A stretch of 64,000 bases of DNA from Lewinellaceae bacterium SD302 (GTDB taxonomy: Bacteria; Bacteroidota; Bacteroidia; Chitinophagales; Saprospiraceae). Shown here piece after piece: positions 43,171 through 51,986 of this stretch. The notes beneath the pieces were generated by a model. It did not search any database, was not told where the DNA came from, and saw only the letters and a program-made list of their open reading frames with translations. How positions within the stretch are numbered: position 1 is the first letter of the stretch; each line of letters starts with the position of its first letter. Location: the NCBI GenBank assembly GCA_002591745.1, contig PDLQ01000011.1:1-64000 (forward strand). The letters are read 5' to 3'. The translations under genes and the position numbers were made by a program.

Positions 43171-45918
43171 GCAATGAACTAAAAACTGATCGATCGCTTT
43201 TTTACAGAGGTTTCGATCCAGATACCAACTACTGAAAGGCAGGATGAAAACATCGATTCCCGCTCTTTCCAGGCGTTTAATGTTTTCGATCGTAAGCTGT
43301 TCCTCGTAGTTTCCGGGAAAGCCCACCAGATCGAAGCCTACCGTACGAGATTGCTGTACGACCACAATATCCAATCTTGCACCGGACACGAGTCGGTCGA
43401 GGTAGACCATCCCATTAGAGGTTTTTAAAAGACGATCTTCCACCGCATGCATGAAATCATCATAGTATTGATCGCTTTCGAGCACCGAATCTTCACCGTA
43501 AATATTGGATAAGTACTTAGCGAGTAGTGATTCATCCTTCAACCGAGCGGGGGAGAAGGAATGGTAAACATATTGGGTGTATTTCGCTCTGGTGATTCCA
43601 ACATTGAAAACATCCGGTCGATTTAAATAGCGAAAGGCGGCAGAATGACTTTGATCCTCCAGGGTGAATGATAGGTAGACCTTATCCCTTTCTTCTCCCT
43701 GAAAACCGAATGGGGTGTCAATTAGTAAACGGTGTTTTTTGATTTGCTTCAGACTGAGGTGTGTCTTCAGCATTTTCTTCAGCAAACTTACCTGGGCGCG
43801 GAAAGGGGAAATCAATCCAATGGAAGTGGCGCTTTTCTTATCAAGTGTGGCTTCGGTCAGCACTATTTTCTTGACGGCCCCGATAATTTCAATCGCCTCA
43901 ATTTCATTTCCACCCTTTTCATTTCGTTGGCCATTGACTTGGATGAACTCAAGGTTGTTAAAACCATCGGTGCCGGGGTGCGAAGTCATAATCTTGAGCT
44001 GGCCGGAATAAAACTCCTTATTGGAAAAGTCGATGATATCTGGCATACTCCGGTAATGCTCGTCCAGAAAAACGATTGCGTTATTGTTGCCGACGGCCTG
44101 GCTAAGTTGATCCAGTACACTTTTATTTCGAAAAGCAAGTCCTTCACTTTCTAGTGCATATTTAACGGCGAGTGACGCCTCTTTTTGTTTGGACAGAAAG
44201 GAGAGATGTCTCAATTGGTGAGGATTTCCTACAACTACTGCGGACTTAGCACGATACAGTAACGGGATCGAGCTTGCAATATCACACTGGGAGGCTTCGT
44301 CGATAATAAGAAGATCAAAGAGGTCACCGTCGAGGGGTAAAATGTCGGCTACGTCAGCAGAACGGCACAGCCAAATGGGTAGCGCTTGCAGCACCAGGTT
44401 AAAATCAACGGATTCGAATACGCGTTTAACCTCGTTGCCATGGTTGGTGAGAAAGGCCTGTTCGAGTTTTAACAATTCTCTGCGATGATTGCTCAGTAGC
44501 CTGTAAAGTGCGTTTTGGTAAGCCACCCTGATCAGGTTTCTCTTCTTCTTGGTCAATTGGTGATTGACATCATGTAGTTCGTTCTTCAGCGTCCAGATCG
44601 GTCTGTTCAGGTCGTGGCGATAAGCAATCCACTTTTTCTGAATTCCGATCAGCAGATTTGTCGTTTCCCTTAGTAGTTTTTTGCCCCATTTTACTTCTAC
44701 TTTTTCCCGGGAGACAACTTCTTCAATCAATCGGGTAGCCGCCCCTTCCAGCATGGCTACCTCATTTTTAAGCTTTTTATACGCTTCGGGTTTGATCGGC
44801 TTCACGCCGATCCAGTTGCCGATATTGCGTAATCGGGTGGCCACACTTAACCTGAATCTGGGCTTGGAAGCATTTACCGCAATCCCCTTAAGGCCGACCT
44901 CCTGAGTAATTTTGTCGTAAATAACCTGGCAGGCTTGCTCATTTTTTGAAGCTATTAGCACTTTTTGCCCGTTATGCATTGCCTCAACTGCTAGCGCCGC
45001 TATTGAAAACGACTTGCCGGTTCCCGGGGGGCCGATGACTACCGAAATAGGGTGTTCTGCGTAAGTTTTTACTACTTTTTTCTGCTGCTCGCTTAATGAA
45101 ACCGGAACTACTGACCGGCCGAACTTAACTTTCTTGTTTCGGGTCCTCTGTTCTTGCCCATTTCTCAAAAAGACAGACGAGAGAATACTACTTTTGCCAA
45201 ACGAAGTATTCGCTAACGTACTCAGTTCGTTAATCACCCCTTTCGATTTGACTGGTTTATCCACTAAACCAATGGCAACGTCAGGAAAAATCATCTTTTC
45301 AAACATTTGCTTCCGGGAAGCATGAACAGCCGGTAAATCAGCTAGCCTGAGCTCTTCTTCGTCGATCCGGCGCTCAAGTAAGGAGGCATCAATGGCGGGG
45401 AAATTTGTCTTCAGGCAGTCGAGAATTTTAATGAGCCCACCGAATGCAAAAGGGCTCCGCTCAGCTAATAACAAGAAAGAAAGCTCATCGTAGGTAAATG
45501 ACGAATCAGCTTGCAGATCATTAAAGAAACCAACCACTACCGGGTTAAGGACAATGCTTTCCGAATCGGTAATGATCAAGTATACATCGTCTACACAGTC
45601 GAAGTGGACGTTTTGCAAAAACAAAGGAGCGAATACTTTTTTCGCCTTCCCCAAAACCATTGTCTGTCCTTTGACAAAAAATACACCAGCTACCAGCTTC
45701 TTCTCACTTGATTTCAGCGCGAGTTCCTTGGCCAGTTCTTCTCCCCAATCGGTGACTACCGGGTGATGATAGTTTTCCTGGCTCACAAATTTGAAGCTGT
45801 CAGGAAAAAAACGGTTGGTCACCTTGCTGGAAAAGAAATTGTAGATACTCTCGGTATTGTACTCGAATTGGTAGCAATCCCGATAATATCGAATAATCTG
45901 ATTTAGCTTATCGCTCAT
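43168..45918 (-). CDS. Stand-alone DNA2-like SF1 helicase with C-terminal nuclease-like domain
   Basis: The 916-residue protein (start at 45918, MSDKLNQIIRYYRD). Residues about 1-270 are a unique N-terminal region. The SF1 core carries Walker A IGPPGTGKSFSIA (about 291-303), a long helical insert, Walker B LLIIDEASQCD (about 533-543), the motif VFLDEHYRSMPDII and the terminal helicase motifs GFQGEERDKVYLS and FNVGITRAKY. The last 80 residues (GMVYLDRLVSGARLDIVVVQ ... RTVGFDLVGFPG) resemble a PD-(D/E)xK-type nuclease, though the usual catalytic Glu/Lys pair is not clear. The gene is AT-richer than its neighbours and stands alone. A role in DNA repair or anti-phage defence is plausible, not shown. 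Confidence 0.82.
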   Translation of the reverse strand: MSDKLNQIIRYYRDCYQFEYNTESIYNFFSSKVTNRFFPDSFKFVSQENYHHPVVTDWGEELAKELALKSSEKKLVAGVFFVKGQTMVLGKAKKVFAPLFLQNVHFDCVDDVYLIITDSESIVLNPVVVGFFNDLQADSSFTYDELSFLLLAERSPFAFGGLIKILDCLKTNFPAIDASLLERRIDEEELRLADLPAVHASRKQMFEKMIFPDVAIGLVDKPVKSKGVINELSTLANTSFGKSSILSSVFLRNGQEQRTRNKKVKFGRSVVPVSLSEQQKKVVKTYAEHPISVVIGPPGTGKSFSIAALAVEAMHNGQKVLIASKNEQACQVIYDKITQEVGLKGIAVNASKPRFRLSVATRLRNIGNWIGVKPIKPEAYKKLKNEVAMLEGAATRLIEEVVSREKVEVKWGKKLLRETTNLLIGIQKKWIAYRHDLNRPIWTLKNELHDVNHQLTKKKRNLIRVAYQNALYRLLSNHRRELLKLEQAFLTNHGNEVKRVFESVDFNLVLQALPIWLCRSADVADILPLDGDLFDLLIIDEASQCDIASSIPLLYRAKSAVVVGNPHQLRHLSFLSKQKEASLAVKYALESEGLAFRNKSVLDQLSQAVGNNNAIVFLDEHYRSMPDIIDFSNKEFYSGQLKIMTSHPGTDGFNNLEFIQVNGQRNEKGGNEIEAIEIIGAVKKIVLTEATLDKKSATSIGLISPFRAQVSLLKKMLKTHLSLKQIKKHRLLIDTPFGFQGEERDKVYLSFTLEDQSHSAAFRYLNRPDVFNVGITRAKYTQYVYHSFSPARLKDESLLAKYLSNIYGEDSVLESDQYYDDFMHAVEDRLLKTSNGMVYLDRLVSGARLDIVVVQQSRTVGFDLVGFPGNYEEQLTIENIKRLERAGIDVFILPFSSWYLDRNLCKKAIDQFLVHC

Positions 45919-46032
45919 TGGTGCATTTAAGACTTCCCAAAGTATGCATCCTGTGCTGGGATTACAAATATGAATTTTACCCAATCCGAAATCCGTATCT
46001 TGTCGCCCAGCTATATACTGTCTCCCCATCCC

Positions 46033-46776
46033 ATGATCCACAATACCCTTTCCGCGGCAAGAGAACGGGGCCACAAACTACTGGCCGTCCTGGTTGACCC
46101 CGACAAAACTTCCCGTGAAAACATCAGCACGCTTGCTGCTTACGCCAAGCAAGGAAAAATAGACGTATTTCTCTGGGGCGGCAGTCTGGTCAACGAGCCG
46201 CGGGCAGATCATTATCTGTCTATTCTTAAGGCTAGCATTGATAAACCGGTTGTTCTCTTCCCCGGAAATATGTACCAGCTCAACGACCAGGCCGACGGGC
46301 TGCTACTCCTCTCCCTCCTAAGCGGGCGCAACCCGGACCTGCTGATCGGCCAACACGTGCTGGTAGCCGGTAAGATCAAACAACTCGGACTGGCCACTAC
46401 GGCTACGGGTTATCTGCTCATCGACGGCGGCCGACCAACTTCGGTCAGTTATATGAGTAACACCACCCCCATCCCCGCCGACAAACCGGCTCTGGCCAGT
46501 TGTACCGCCCTGGCCGGCCAGCAGTTGGGTATGCAGGCTATCTATATGGACGCCGGCAGCGGAGCCCTTAACCCGATTAGCCCCGCAATGATTACCGCGG
46601 TACGCAACGAAGTAGACCTGCCCATTATCGTAGGCGGCGGCATTCGCAACGGATTGGCGGCTCGCAAAGCCCTGGAAGCCGGCGCCGATATGATTGTAGT
46701 GGGCAATGCCCTGGAAAAGGACCCGGAGTTACTGGTGGAGCTGGCGGAAGTTTTTGAACGACCCGCTACTTTTTAG
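46033..46776 (+). CDS. pcrB: Geranylgeranylglyceryl/heptaprenylglyceryl phosphate synthase (PcrB-like)
   Basis: The 247-residue TIM-barrel prenyltransferase joins a polyprenyl diphosphate to glycerol-1-phosphate, making an ether lipid precursor; known from archaea, Bacillus and Bacteroidota. Seen: LLAVLVDPDKTSREN, FLWGGSLVNEP, FPGNMYQLNDQADGLL, the phosphate-binding loops YMDAGSGALNPI and IIVGGGIRNGLAARKALEAGADMIVVGNAL. I start at the ATG at 46033 because the longer frame overlaps the divergent helicase promoter. The codons for its last residues (ERPATF) resemble the motif but lack the trailing G. Confidence 0.93.
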   Translation: MIHNTLSAARERGHKLLAVLVDPDKTSRENISTLAAYAKQGKIDVFLWGGSLVNEPRADHYLSILKASIDKPVVLFPGNMYQLNDQADGLLLLSLLSGRNPDLLIGQHVLVAGKIKQLGLATTATGYLLIDGGRPTSVSYMSNTTPIPADKPALASCTALAGQQLGMQAIYMDAGSGALNPISPAMITAVRNEVDLPIIVGGGIRNGLAARKALEAGADMIVVGNALEKDPELLVELAEVFERPATF

Positions 46777-46779
46777 ACA

Positions 46780-46799
46780 CTCGGCTTCGCCGAGCTTTG
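46780..46799 (+). terminator. Small hairpin after pcrB
   Basis: CTCGGC-TTC-GCCGAG followed by CTTTGG. Short stem and weak T tract, so a weak terminator at best. The remaining intergene up to 46926 holds no gene. Confidence 0.4.
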
Positions 46800-46926
46800 G
46801 GACGGCCGTTGGCTTGGTGGACACTCGTTTCTCGCTTGTGGCTGGCTTTTATATCTGAAACTGATACTTCGTTTTAGAACCAACCGCCCCACAAGGTCAA
46901 CGGCCATCCAAAAGCGCTCTGCTCAC

Positions 46927-48426
46927 TTACTTCCCTTTACCCTGCAACAGCACCAGCACGGTGTAAAACATGATCTTGAAATCCAGGGCCAGCGACATAT
47001 TCTCGATGTAAAGAATATCGAACTTTAACCGTTGTACCATCTGGTCCACGTTACTGGCGTAGCCGTATTTGACCTGTCCCCAACTGGTGATGCCAGGCCG
47101 TACTTTGAGGAGATGGCGATAGTGAGGGGCACGTTCCGTGATCAGGTCGATGTAATACTGCCGCTCCGGGCGGGGGCCGACCAGCGACATGTCTCCCCGC
47201 AGCACATTGAAAAATTGCGGCAGCTCATCGAGTCGCCATTTGCGCATCTTACCCCCCCAGGGAGTACAGCGATTGTCCGTATCACTACTGAGTTGGGGCC
47301 CGCCAGCCTCGGCGTCGAGGTACATGCTGCGGAACTTGATGATCTGGAAAGGCTCTCCATTCAAGCCGATGCGCTCCTGGGTATAGAAGATCGGTCCATC
47401 ACTGCTTCGTCTGACCTGGTAAGCGATAATGGCGTAAAGCGGACTGAATAGGAGTAAAAACAAGGCGCTGACCACCACGTCGATGATCCGCTTCACGATC
47501 CGCTGCCAACGCGGCATCAGGTGCTGCTTGATCTCGATCAGTACAGCTCCGAAAACGTGGTTCATTTTTACGGTGCCCAGCATAATATCGTACATATCCG
47601 GAATGATCTGGATCAGCACTTTGCGTTCGTAGTCGAAGAGAACGTTCAGTAATTGCCGTACTTTGTTGTGTTCACTGGTTTCGATGGCGATGATCACCTC
47701 TTCGATCTTCTCGTTTTCGATGATGGAGCCCAGATCCTCCAGTCCACCGAGGCGTGACAGGCGCAACTGTTCCCGCTGTCGACGTTCTTTATCGGAGCCT
47801 GGCTTACCGGGTTTCCCCACGTAGCCGACAATCCGGTAGCCCAGGCCTTTCTCCCGGCTATTAATGTCTACGAGTAGATCAACGGCCCGTTTTCCACCAC
47901 CGATGATGAGGGTGTTAAAAGCGACTATTCCCTTTTTCAACCGCCGGCTCGCACGGGTCAGCAAGACCATCCGGGCCACTAGCGTCAATACCAGATGAAG
48001 AGTAAAAAGCACCAGGATACTCCGGTAGTAGACCCGATAACTGGGCACTGTATCATCCAGGATGACCGTAAAGAAAAGGAACAGTACCCCGAAGGCCGTA
48101 AGCAGTAGTGTCCTGGCAATGGTGGTCAGTCTGCTGAGGCGATAGATGTCTCTATATTCATCGAACAGCCCGTAGAGAGTGACCCAACCGATCGGGATCA
48201 ACGTAGCACCCAGGTAGTATTTATCGTCCTGGAAAGCGGACCATACGTCCGTACCTCCTTCCTGCCAGAAGCGGTCTACGAAGAAAAGCGTCCAGGCCAG
48301 CAAGGCCATCAGAAGGTCGACCAGCATATACCAGCGGGTATCCGCCCGGCGGCGTGCGGCGGTATCGGGGCGCAACTTACGCGGCCCGCAGGCATCGGGA
48401 AAAGAAGACTCTACTGGTTTATTCAC
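46927..48426 (-). CDS. Polyprenyl glycosylphosphotransferase (exopolysaccharide initiating sugar transferase)
   Basis: The 499-residue inner-membrane enzyme is of the WbaP/WcaJ type, adding the first sugar-phosphate to undecaprenyl phosphate. Seen: four to five N-terminal helices (about 30-160), a central nucleotide-binding-like domain with VAFNTLIIGGGKRAVDLL, and the catalytic C-terminal block KRIIDVVVSALFLLLFSPLYAII, FQIIKFRSM, KWRLDELPQFFNVLRGDMSLVGPRPE and VRPGITSWGQ. It lacks surrounding EPS genes in the window, so the rest of its pathway is elsewhere. Confidence 0.93.
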   Translation of the reverse strand: MNKPVESSFPDACGPRKLRPDTAARRRADTRWYMLVDLLMALLAWTLFFVDRFWQEGGTDVWSAFQDDKYYLGATLIPIGWVTLYGLFDEYRDIYRLSRLTTIARTLLLTAFGVLFLFFTVILDDTVPSYRVYYRSILVLFTLHLVLTLVARMVLLTRASRRLKKGIVAFNTLIIGGGKRAVDLLVDINSREKGLGYRIVGYVGKPGKPGSDKERRQREQLRLSRLGGLEDLGSIIENEKIEEVIIAIETSEHNKVRQLLNVLFDYERKVLIQIIPDMYDIMLGTVKMNHVFGAVLIEIKQHLMPRWQRIVKRIIDVVVSALFLLLFSPLYAIIAYQVRRSSDGPIFYTQERIGLNGEPFQIIKFRSMYLDAEAGGPQLSSDTDNRCTPWGGKMRKWRLDELPQFFNVLRGDMSLVGPRPERQYYIDLITERAPHYRHLLKVRPGITSWGQVKYGYASNVDQMVQRLKFDILYIENMSLALDFKIMFYTVLVLLQGKGK

Positions 48427-48448
48427 TTAAAATTTGGCTAGGCCGGCC

Positions 48449-49321
48449 TCAAAAGTACAGTACTTTAATGTTATCGAGGTAGAGGGTGCCGGATTCCTGT
48501 TCCAGGCTCTGTAGAAAAGTAGAGAATCCGAAACGATAGTCGAGTTGTTCGGAGTTGACGATCACCTGCGTCAGATTAAAGTACACTTTGGTCCATTCAT
48601 CGCGGGGATTGAAACCACGGTCGTACAGACGGAAAGGTTCTTCGCCCGCATCCGTATCGCTCTCCGCAACCCCCCAGATGGCGGGCACATCAGATTTGAA
48701 GTCGACCTCCAGCCATACTTGCCCGATTGCCCCCAACAAATCCTCGTATACCACTTCGGTAATTACATCGAGTACCGGGTCTTCGGCGGACAATTCTACC
48801 TTGCCGGCAAAATTACCCGAGCGCACCAGTTCACCGCTTTGTTCCAGGCCACCGCCGCCCAAAACAACGTTAGTAAAGGCCCGATCTTCGTTGCTCTCAA
48901 AACCATCGATGAAAGCGAAATTAATATCTGTCCGGTAACGCACCGGGAGCGTAGGTACTGTCTGTGTTTCGCCCGGTATCAGGTCCAGATCCAATGAAAC
49001 AGCCTCGTAAGCCTCGTAAATATTCGGGGTAGCCGTCTGGCCATTCTCCTGCATTCCGAATTCGAAACGCAATTCCGTCGGGCCGCTTTCCAGCAGTGGC
49101 ACCCGGCCCTCCGGCGGGAAAGCGCCGATGAACTCATTGTCCTTGAAGATCCAGATCGAGTTGATGTTCTCGGTAGCTGCGCCCTCACCACTGCGGGTGG
49201 TCAGTTCAAAGCCCGAAAGTTGCAAGTAAGTCGGCTCCTGCTCTTCCTTGCAACCAGAGATAAGCAATACCGAAGTTAGTATGGCAAGGGTGGCTAAAGG
49301 GTAACGAATGATGGTTAGCAA
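48449..49321 (-). CDS. Lipoprotein with jelly-roll-like C-terminal half, unknown function
   Basis: The lipoprotein has lipobox ending VLLISGC followed by KEEQE. No ATG fits. A TTG at 49321 (read LTIIRYPLATLAILTSVLL) gives a normal signal; an alternative TTG at 49372 lies in the motif repeat and is less likely. The C-terminal half (FEFGMQE..., VWLEVDFKSDVPAIWGVAES, GTLYLDNIKVLYF) is strand-rich and resembles carbohydrate-binding jelly rolls. It lies 22 bases upstream of the sugar transferase on the same strand, so they may be co-transcribed. Confidence 0.65.
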   Translation of the reverse strand: MLTIIRYPLATLAILTSVLLISGCKEEQEPTYLQLSGFELTTRSGEGAATENINSIWIFKDNEFIGAFPPEGRVPLLESGPTELRFEFGMQENGQTATPNIYEAYEAVSLDLDLIPGETQTVPTLPVRYRTDINFAFIDGFESNEDRAFTNVVLGGGGLEQSGELVRSGNFAGKVELSAEDPVLDVITEVVYEDLLGAIGQVWLEVDFKSDVPAIWGVAESDTDAGEEPFRLYDRGFNPRDEWTKVYFNLTQVIVNSEQLDYRFGFSTFLQSLEQESGTLYLDNIKVLYF

Positions 49322-49360
49322 CTCTGAGACGCGAAGCTGTCGATCAGCGAACCTCTTAAT

Positions 49361-49384
49361 TTTGATTAACAAAGTAGCAATGTT
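49361..49384 (+). repeat. CAAAGTAGC motif copy upstream of the lipoprotein gene
   Basis: TGATTAACAAAGTAGCAATG with a half-copy AGCAATGTTTTCG at 49400-49412. It is the left partner of the copy at 50741 across the MoxR gene. Confidence 0.75.
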
Positions 49385-49512
49385 TATAGTGAGCTAAAAT
49401 AGCAATGTTTTCGTTCAGGACACAAAATTAACGGCCAGCGACCAGGCGGACGACCGGCTCTTCTAAAGAGTTAACGAAACGGGTAAGGGTTGTGCGGTAT
49501 AGGTGGTAATTC

Positions 49513-49637
49513 AGCTCGTCCGCCGAAACGGACCGTAGGGCTTGGTTCGTCGGCCGAGCGGGTCATAGAAAAACCCGTTCCGCTAAACCGCTCGGCGGAC
49601 GAATCAGGCCGCAAGCGTCCGCTTCGGCCGACGAGCT
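49513..49637. repeat. Two inverted 51-bp GC-rich units (CGCTCGGCGGACGAA family)
   Basis: The unit at 49513-49563 is on the minus strand, and the unit at 49587-49637 is on the plus strand. The third copy is at 35604-35654. Both here lie between the lipoprotein and MoxR genes, and the second abuts the MoxR stop codon, so part of the gene's 3' end is shaped by the repeat. The units can pair as one large hairpin of about 125 bases. Confidence 0.85.
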
Positions 49638-50607
49638 ACAGTAGCGCCTCAATCACATTCTCTTCCGTGATACCTTCTGCTTCGGCCTTGTAGTTACGCA
49701 CAATGCGGTGGCGCAACACATATTTGGCGATGGCCTTGATGTCTTCGATATCCGGGCTGTACTTGCCGTTGATGGCTGCGTGGGTCTTCGCACCCAGAAT
49801 CAGGTACTGACTGGCCCGGGGACCAGCACCCCAACTGATGTACTCGTTGACATTGGCACTGGCACGATCAGTACCGGGCCGGGTTTTGCTGACCAGGCCG
49901 ACGGCGTATTCCAAAAGGTTGTCGCTAACTGGAATTTTACGGACCAAATCCTGGTAGTATAGAATTTCTTCGCCGCTCAGAATATGATTTACGGAGTTCT
50001 TTCCAAGTCCTGTGGTCCCCTTCACTACGGCGATTTCCTCTTCGTAAGTTGGGTAATCCAGCGGAATGTTGAACATAAAACGGTCCAGCTGGGCTTCGGG
50101 CAACGGGTAAGTACCTTCCTGCTCGATGGGGTTCTGAGTAGCCAGAACAAAGAAAGGCTTGGGTAGCAGGTGACGAGTACCACTAATGGTAACGCTGCGC
50201 TCCTGCATAGCTTCCAACAGAGCCGCCTGGGTCTTGGGAGGAGTTCGGTTGATCTCATCCGCCAGGACGATATTGGCGAAAAGAGGACCGGGGTTGAATT
50301 TAAACTGACGATTATCGGCCAGGATTTCCGAGCCCGTGATGTCACTCGGCATCAGGTCCGGAGTGAACTGTATCCGTTTGAAGTTAAGGTCCAGTACTTC
50401 AGAAATGGTGCTGACCAAGAGGGTTTTAGCCAGTCCGGGGACCCCTACCAACAAAGAGTGGCCGTTGCTAAACAAAGAAATGATGACCGTGCGGACCACC
50501 TCGTCTTGTCCCACGATAACCTTACCGATTTCGGCTTTGAGTTTTTGATAAGACTGGGCGAGAGCGTCTACGGCTTCTACGTCAGATTTAAAATTCGGGC
50601 TTGCCAT
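49636..50607 (-). CDS. MoxR-family AAA+ ATPase
   Basis: A 323-residue chaperone-like AAA+ ATPase. Seen: Walker A GVPGLAKTLLVS (about 56-67), the block GSEILADNRQFKFNPGPLFANIVLADEINR with Walker B near 112-119, the sensor-1 region VLATQNPIEQEGTYPLPEAQLDRFMFNIPLDYP and the C-terminal lid helix with KYVLRHRIVRNYKAEAEG. MoxR proteins usually work with VWA-domain partners (BatA-like), but none lies in the window. Confidence 0.95.
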   Translation of the reverse strand: MASPNFKSDVEAVDALAQSYQKLKAEIGKVIVGQDEVVRTVIISLFSNGHSLLVGVPGLAKTLLVSTISEVLDLNFKRIQFTPDLMPSDITGSEILADNRQFKFNPGPLFANIVLADEINRTPPKTQAALLEAMQERSVTISGTRHLLPKPFFVLATQNPIEQEGTYPLPEAQLDRFMFNIPLDYPTYEEEIAVVKGTTGLGKNSVNHILSGEEILYYQDLVRKIPVSDNLLEYAVGLVSKTRPGTDRASANVNEYISWGAGPRASQYLILGAKTHAAINGKYSPDIEDIKAIAKYVLRHRIVRNYKAEAEGITEENVIEALL

Positions 50608-50740
50608 GGGGTTATTTATTCTTAGATATGATACAGTCGGTAAGTATGTTAACTGTCAGTCCGGTGGTTGAGTTGTCCGGTAGCGGGAATATCTCGGATT
50701 TGAGACGGGTATTAGTTTAGCTGATCGTCCTTCGTCCTCA

Positions 50741-50764
50741 TTGTTGCTACTTTGAAGTCAAAAG
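50741..50764 (-). repeat. CAAAGTAGC motif copy (right partner)
   Basis: TTGTTGCTACTTTGAAGTCA. Inverted relative to the copy at 49361. No gene starts near it on the plus strand. It lies in the 307-base gap between nadC and the MoxR gene. Confidence 0.75.
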
Positions 50765-50792
50765 AAATTAGAGTAAGATTGATAGGGTACAG

Positions 50793-50840
50793 ACAATAGA
50801 AGCTCGCATTACGTGTTCACGCCTTATGAGCGTCTATTGT
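50793..50840. terminator. Hairpin downstream of nadC
   Basis: ACAATAGAAGCTC at 50793-50805 pairs with GAGCGTCTATTGT at 50828-50840 (one mismatch, 22-base loop). Possible transcription barrier for nadC or a repeat end. Otherwise the 50608-50914 gap has no gene. Confidence 0.45.
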
Positions 50841-50914
50841 TCTATGTTCTAACAGTGACTCTGCCGCGATCTAATCTCTTTAGCAGACCAAATGTCCGAA
50901 AAAAGATCGAATCA

Positions 50915-51787
50915 CTACTTGACCACTTTCAGGCTGAGGTCCAGACTGATGGCGGAGTGGGTAAGCGCGCCGACGCTGATATACTGAACGCCGGTTTTTG
51001 CAACCTCACGAATGGTACGCAGGTTGATGCCACCGCTGGCTTCAGTCTCGAATTTATCACCCACGTGGGCCACGGCTTCGCGGAGTAACGGGAGTTCAAA
51101 ATTATCCAGCATGATGCGGTCGACCATACCGACTTTGAGGACCTCCATAAGTTCAACTAGGTTGCGGACCTCTACGGTAATTGGCAATTCCATACTATTT
51201 TCCACGAAGAACTCACGGACGCGAGTAATGGCGTTGGTGATGCTACCGGCCGCGTCGACGTGGTTGTCTTTGATCATGATGCGGTCGTAGAGGCCATCGC
51301 GGTAATTGTGGCACCCCCCCAGGCGCACGGCCCACTTCTCCAGAAAGCGAAGGTTGGGGGTGGTTTTGCGGGTATCGAGAATTTTGACGGGCAAATCTTC
51401 CACCTCGAATTTATAGCGATTGGACAGGGAAGCAATGCCACTCATGCGCTGCATGGTATTGAGGACGAGGCGCTCCGCACGTAGCAATGCCCGGGTGTTG
51501 CAGGTGACGAAGAAAGCCTCCTGACCGACGCTCATACTCTCACCGTCTTGCATCCGTTGATCGAACTCGGCGGTGGGGTCTACGTGCTGAAATATGGCGC
51601 GGGCCACTTCTACCCCGGCCAGGATACCGGCGTCCTTGACCAGTAGTCGGGCCGTATCGCGTTTATCGGCGGGGATGGTGGCCTCACTGGTGAAATCACC
51701 GGGACCGACGTCTTCGGCCAGAGCCTCGACGATAAATTGCTGAATGCGTTGATGCAGTCTTTCGTTGCGTCCGTTTTCCGTTGACAT
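50915..51787 (-). CDS. nadC: Nicotinate-nucleotide pyrophosphorylase (carboxylating)
   Basis: Quinolinate phosphoribosyltransferase, making nicotinate mononucleotide in de novo NAD synthesis. The 290-residue product is of family length. Seen: VGPGDFTSEATIPAD, the substrate-site ERLVLNTMQRMSGIASLSN, ILDTRKTTPNLRFLEKWAV, RDGLYDRIMIKDNHVDAAG and the closing EASGGINLRTIREVAKTGVQYISVGALTHS. nadA and nadB are not nearby. Its leader contains a perfect-looking 16-bp hairpin (51804-51845). Confidence 0.96.
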   Translation of the reverse strand: MSTENGRNERLHQRIQQFIVEALAEDVGPGDFTSEATIPADKRDTARLLVKDAGILAGVEVARAIFQHVDPTAEFDQRMQDGESMSVGQEAFFVTCNTRALLRAERLVLNTMQRMSGIASLSNRYKFEVEDLPVKILDTRKTTPNLRFLEKWAVRLGGCHNYRDGLYDRIMIKDNHVDAAGSITNAITRVREFFVENSMELPITVEVRNLVELMEVLKVGMVDRIMLDNFELPLLREAVAHVGDKFETEASGGINLRTIREVAKTGVQYISVGALTHSAISLDLSLKVVK

Positions 51788-51803
51788 GGAGTCTTGGGGT
51801 TTT

Positions 51804-51862
51804 GGAATGTCGATTCAATAAGCACCCTGATTGAATTGACATTCCTGTTTAGTGCGAAGATA
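51804..51862 (-). promoter_or_regulatory. nadC leader: hairpin and -7-like box
   Basis: GGAATGTCGATTCAAT at 51804-51819 pairs with ATTGAATTGACATTCC at 51830-51845 (one mismatch, 10-base loop). On the minus strand TATCTTCG (51855-51862) upstream could be a -7 box, so the hairpin would lie in the transcript leader. The sequence is related to the repeat ends near 42168 and 43141, so it may be a repeat rather than a dedicated operator. Confidence 0.45.
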
Positions 51863-51986
51863 CGGTTTTGGGAAAGGAATGAAGGCAGAAGAGTGAAAGC
51901 GGACGCGTGCTTTCAATACCGACGCTTAAAACGCCCGTGATGGAAAAGTAGAAATGCCTAAATTTGGATGTTTAACCGCTTCGATC

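Noticed and set aside
45919-46074. Longer start for the helicase gene
   Set aside because: The extra 52 residues overlap the divergent pcrB start and show no family character; the ATG at 45918 begins a typical soluble protein.
46761-46779. CGCTACTTTTTAG at the pcrB end as a motif copy
   Set aside because: It lacks the G after the TTT run and the conserved flanks; more likely ordinary 3' coding sequence.
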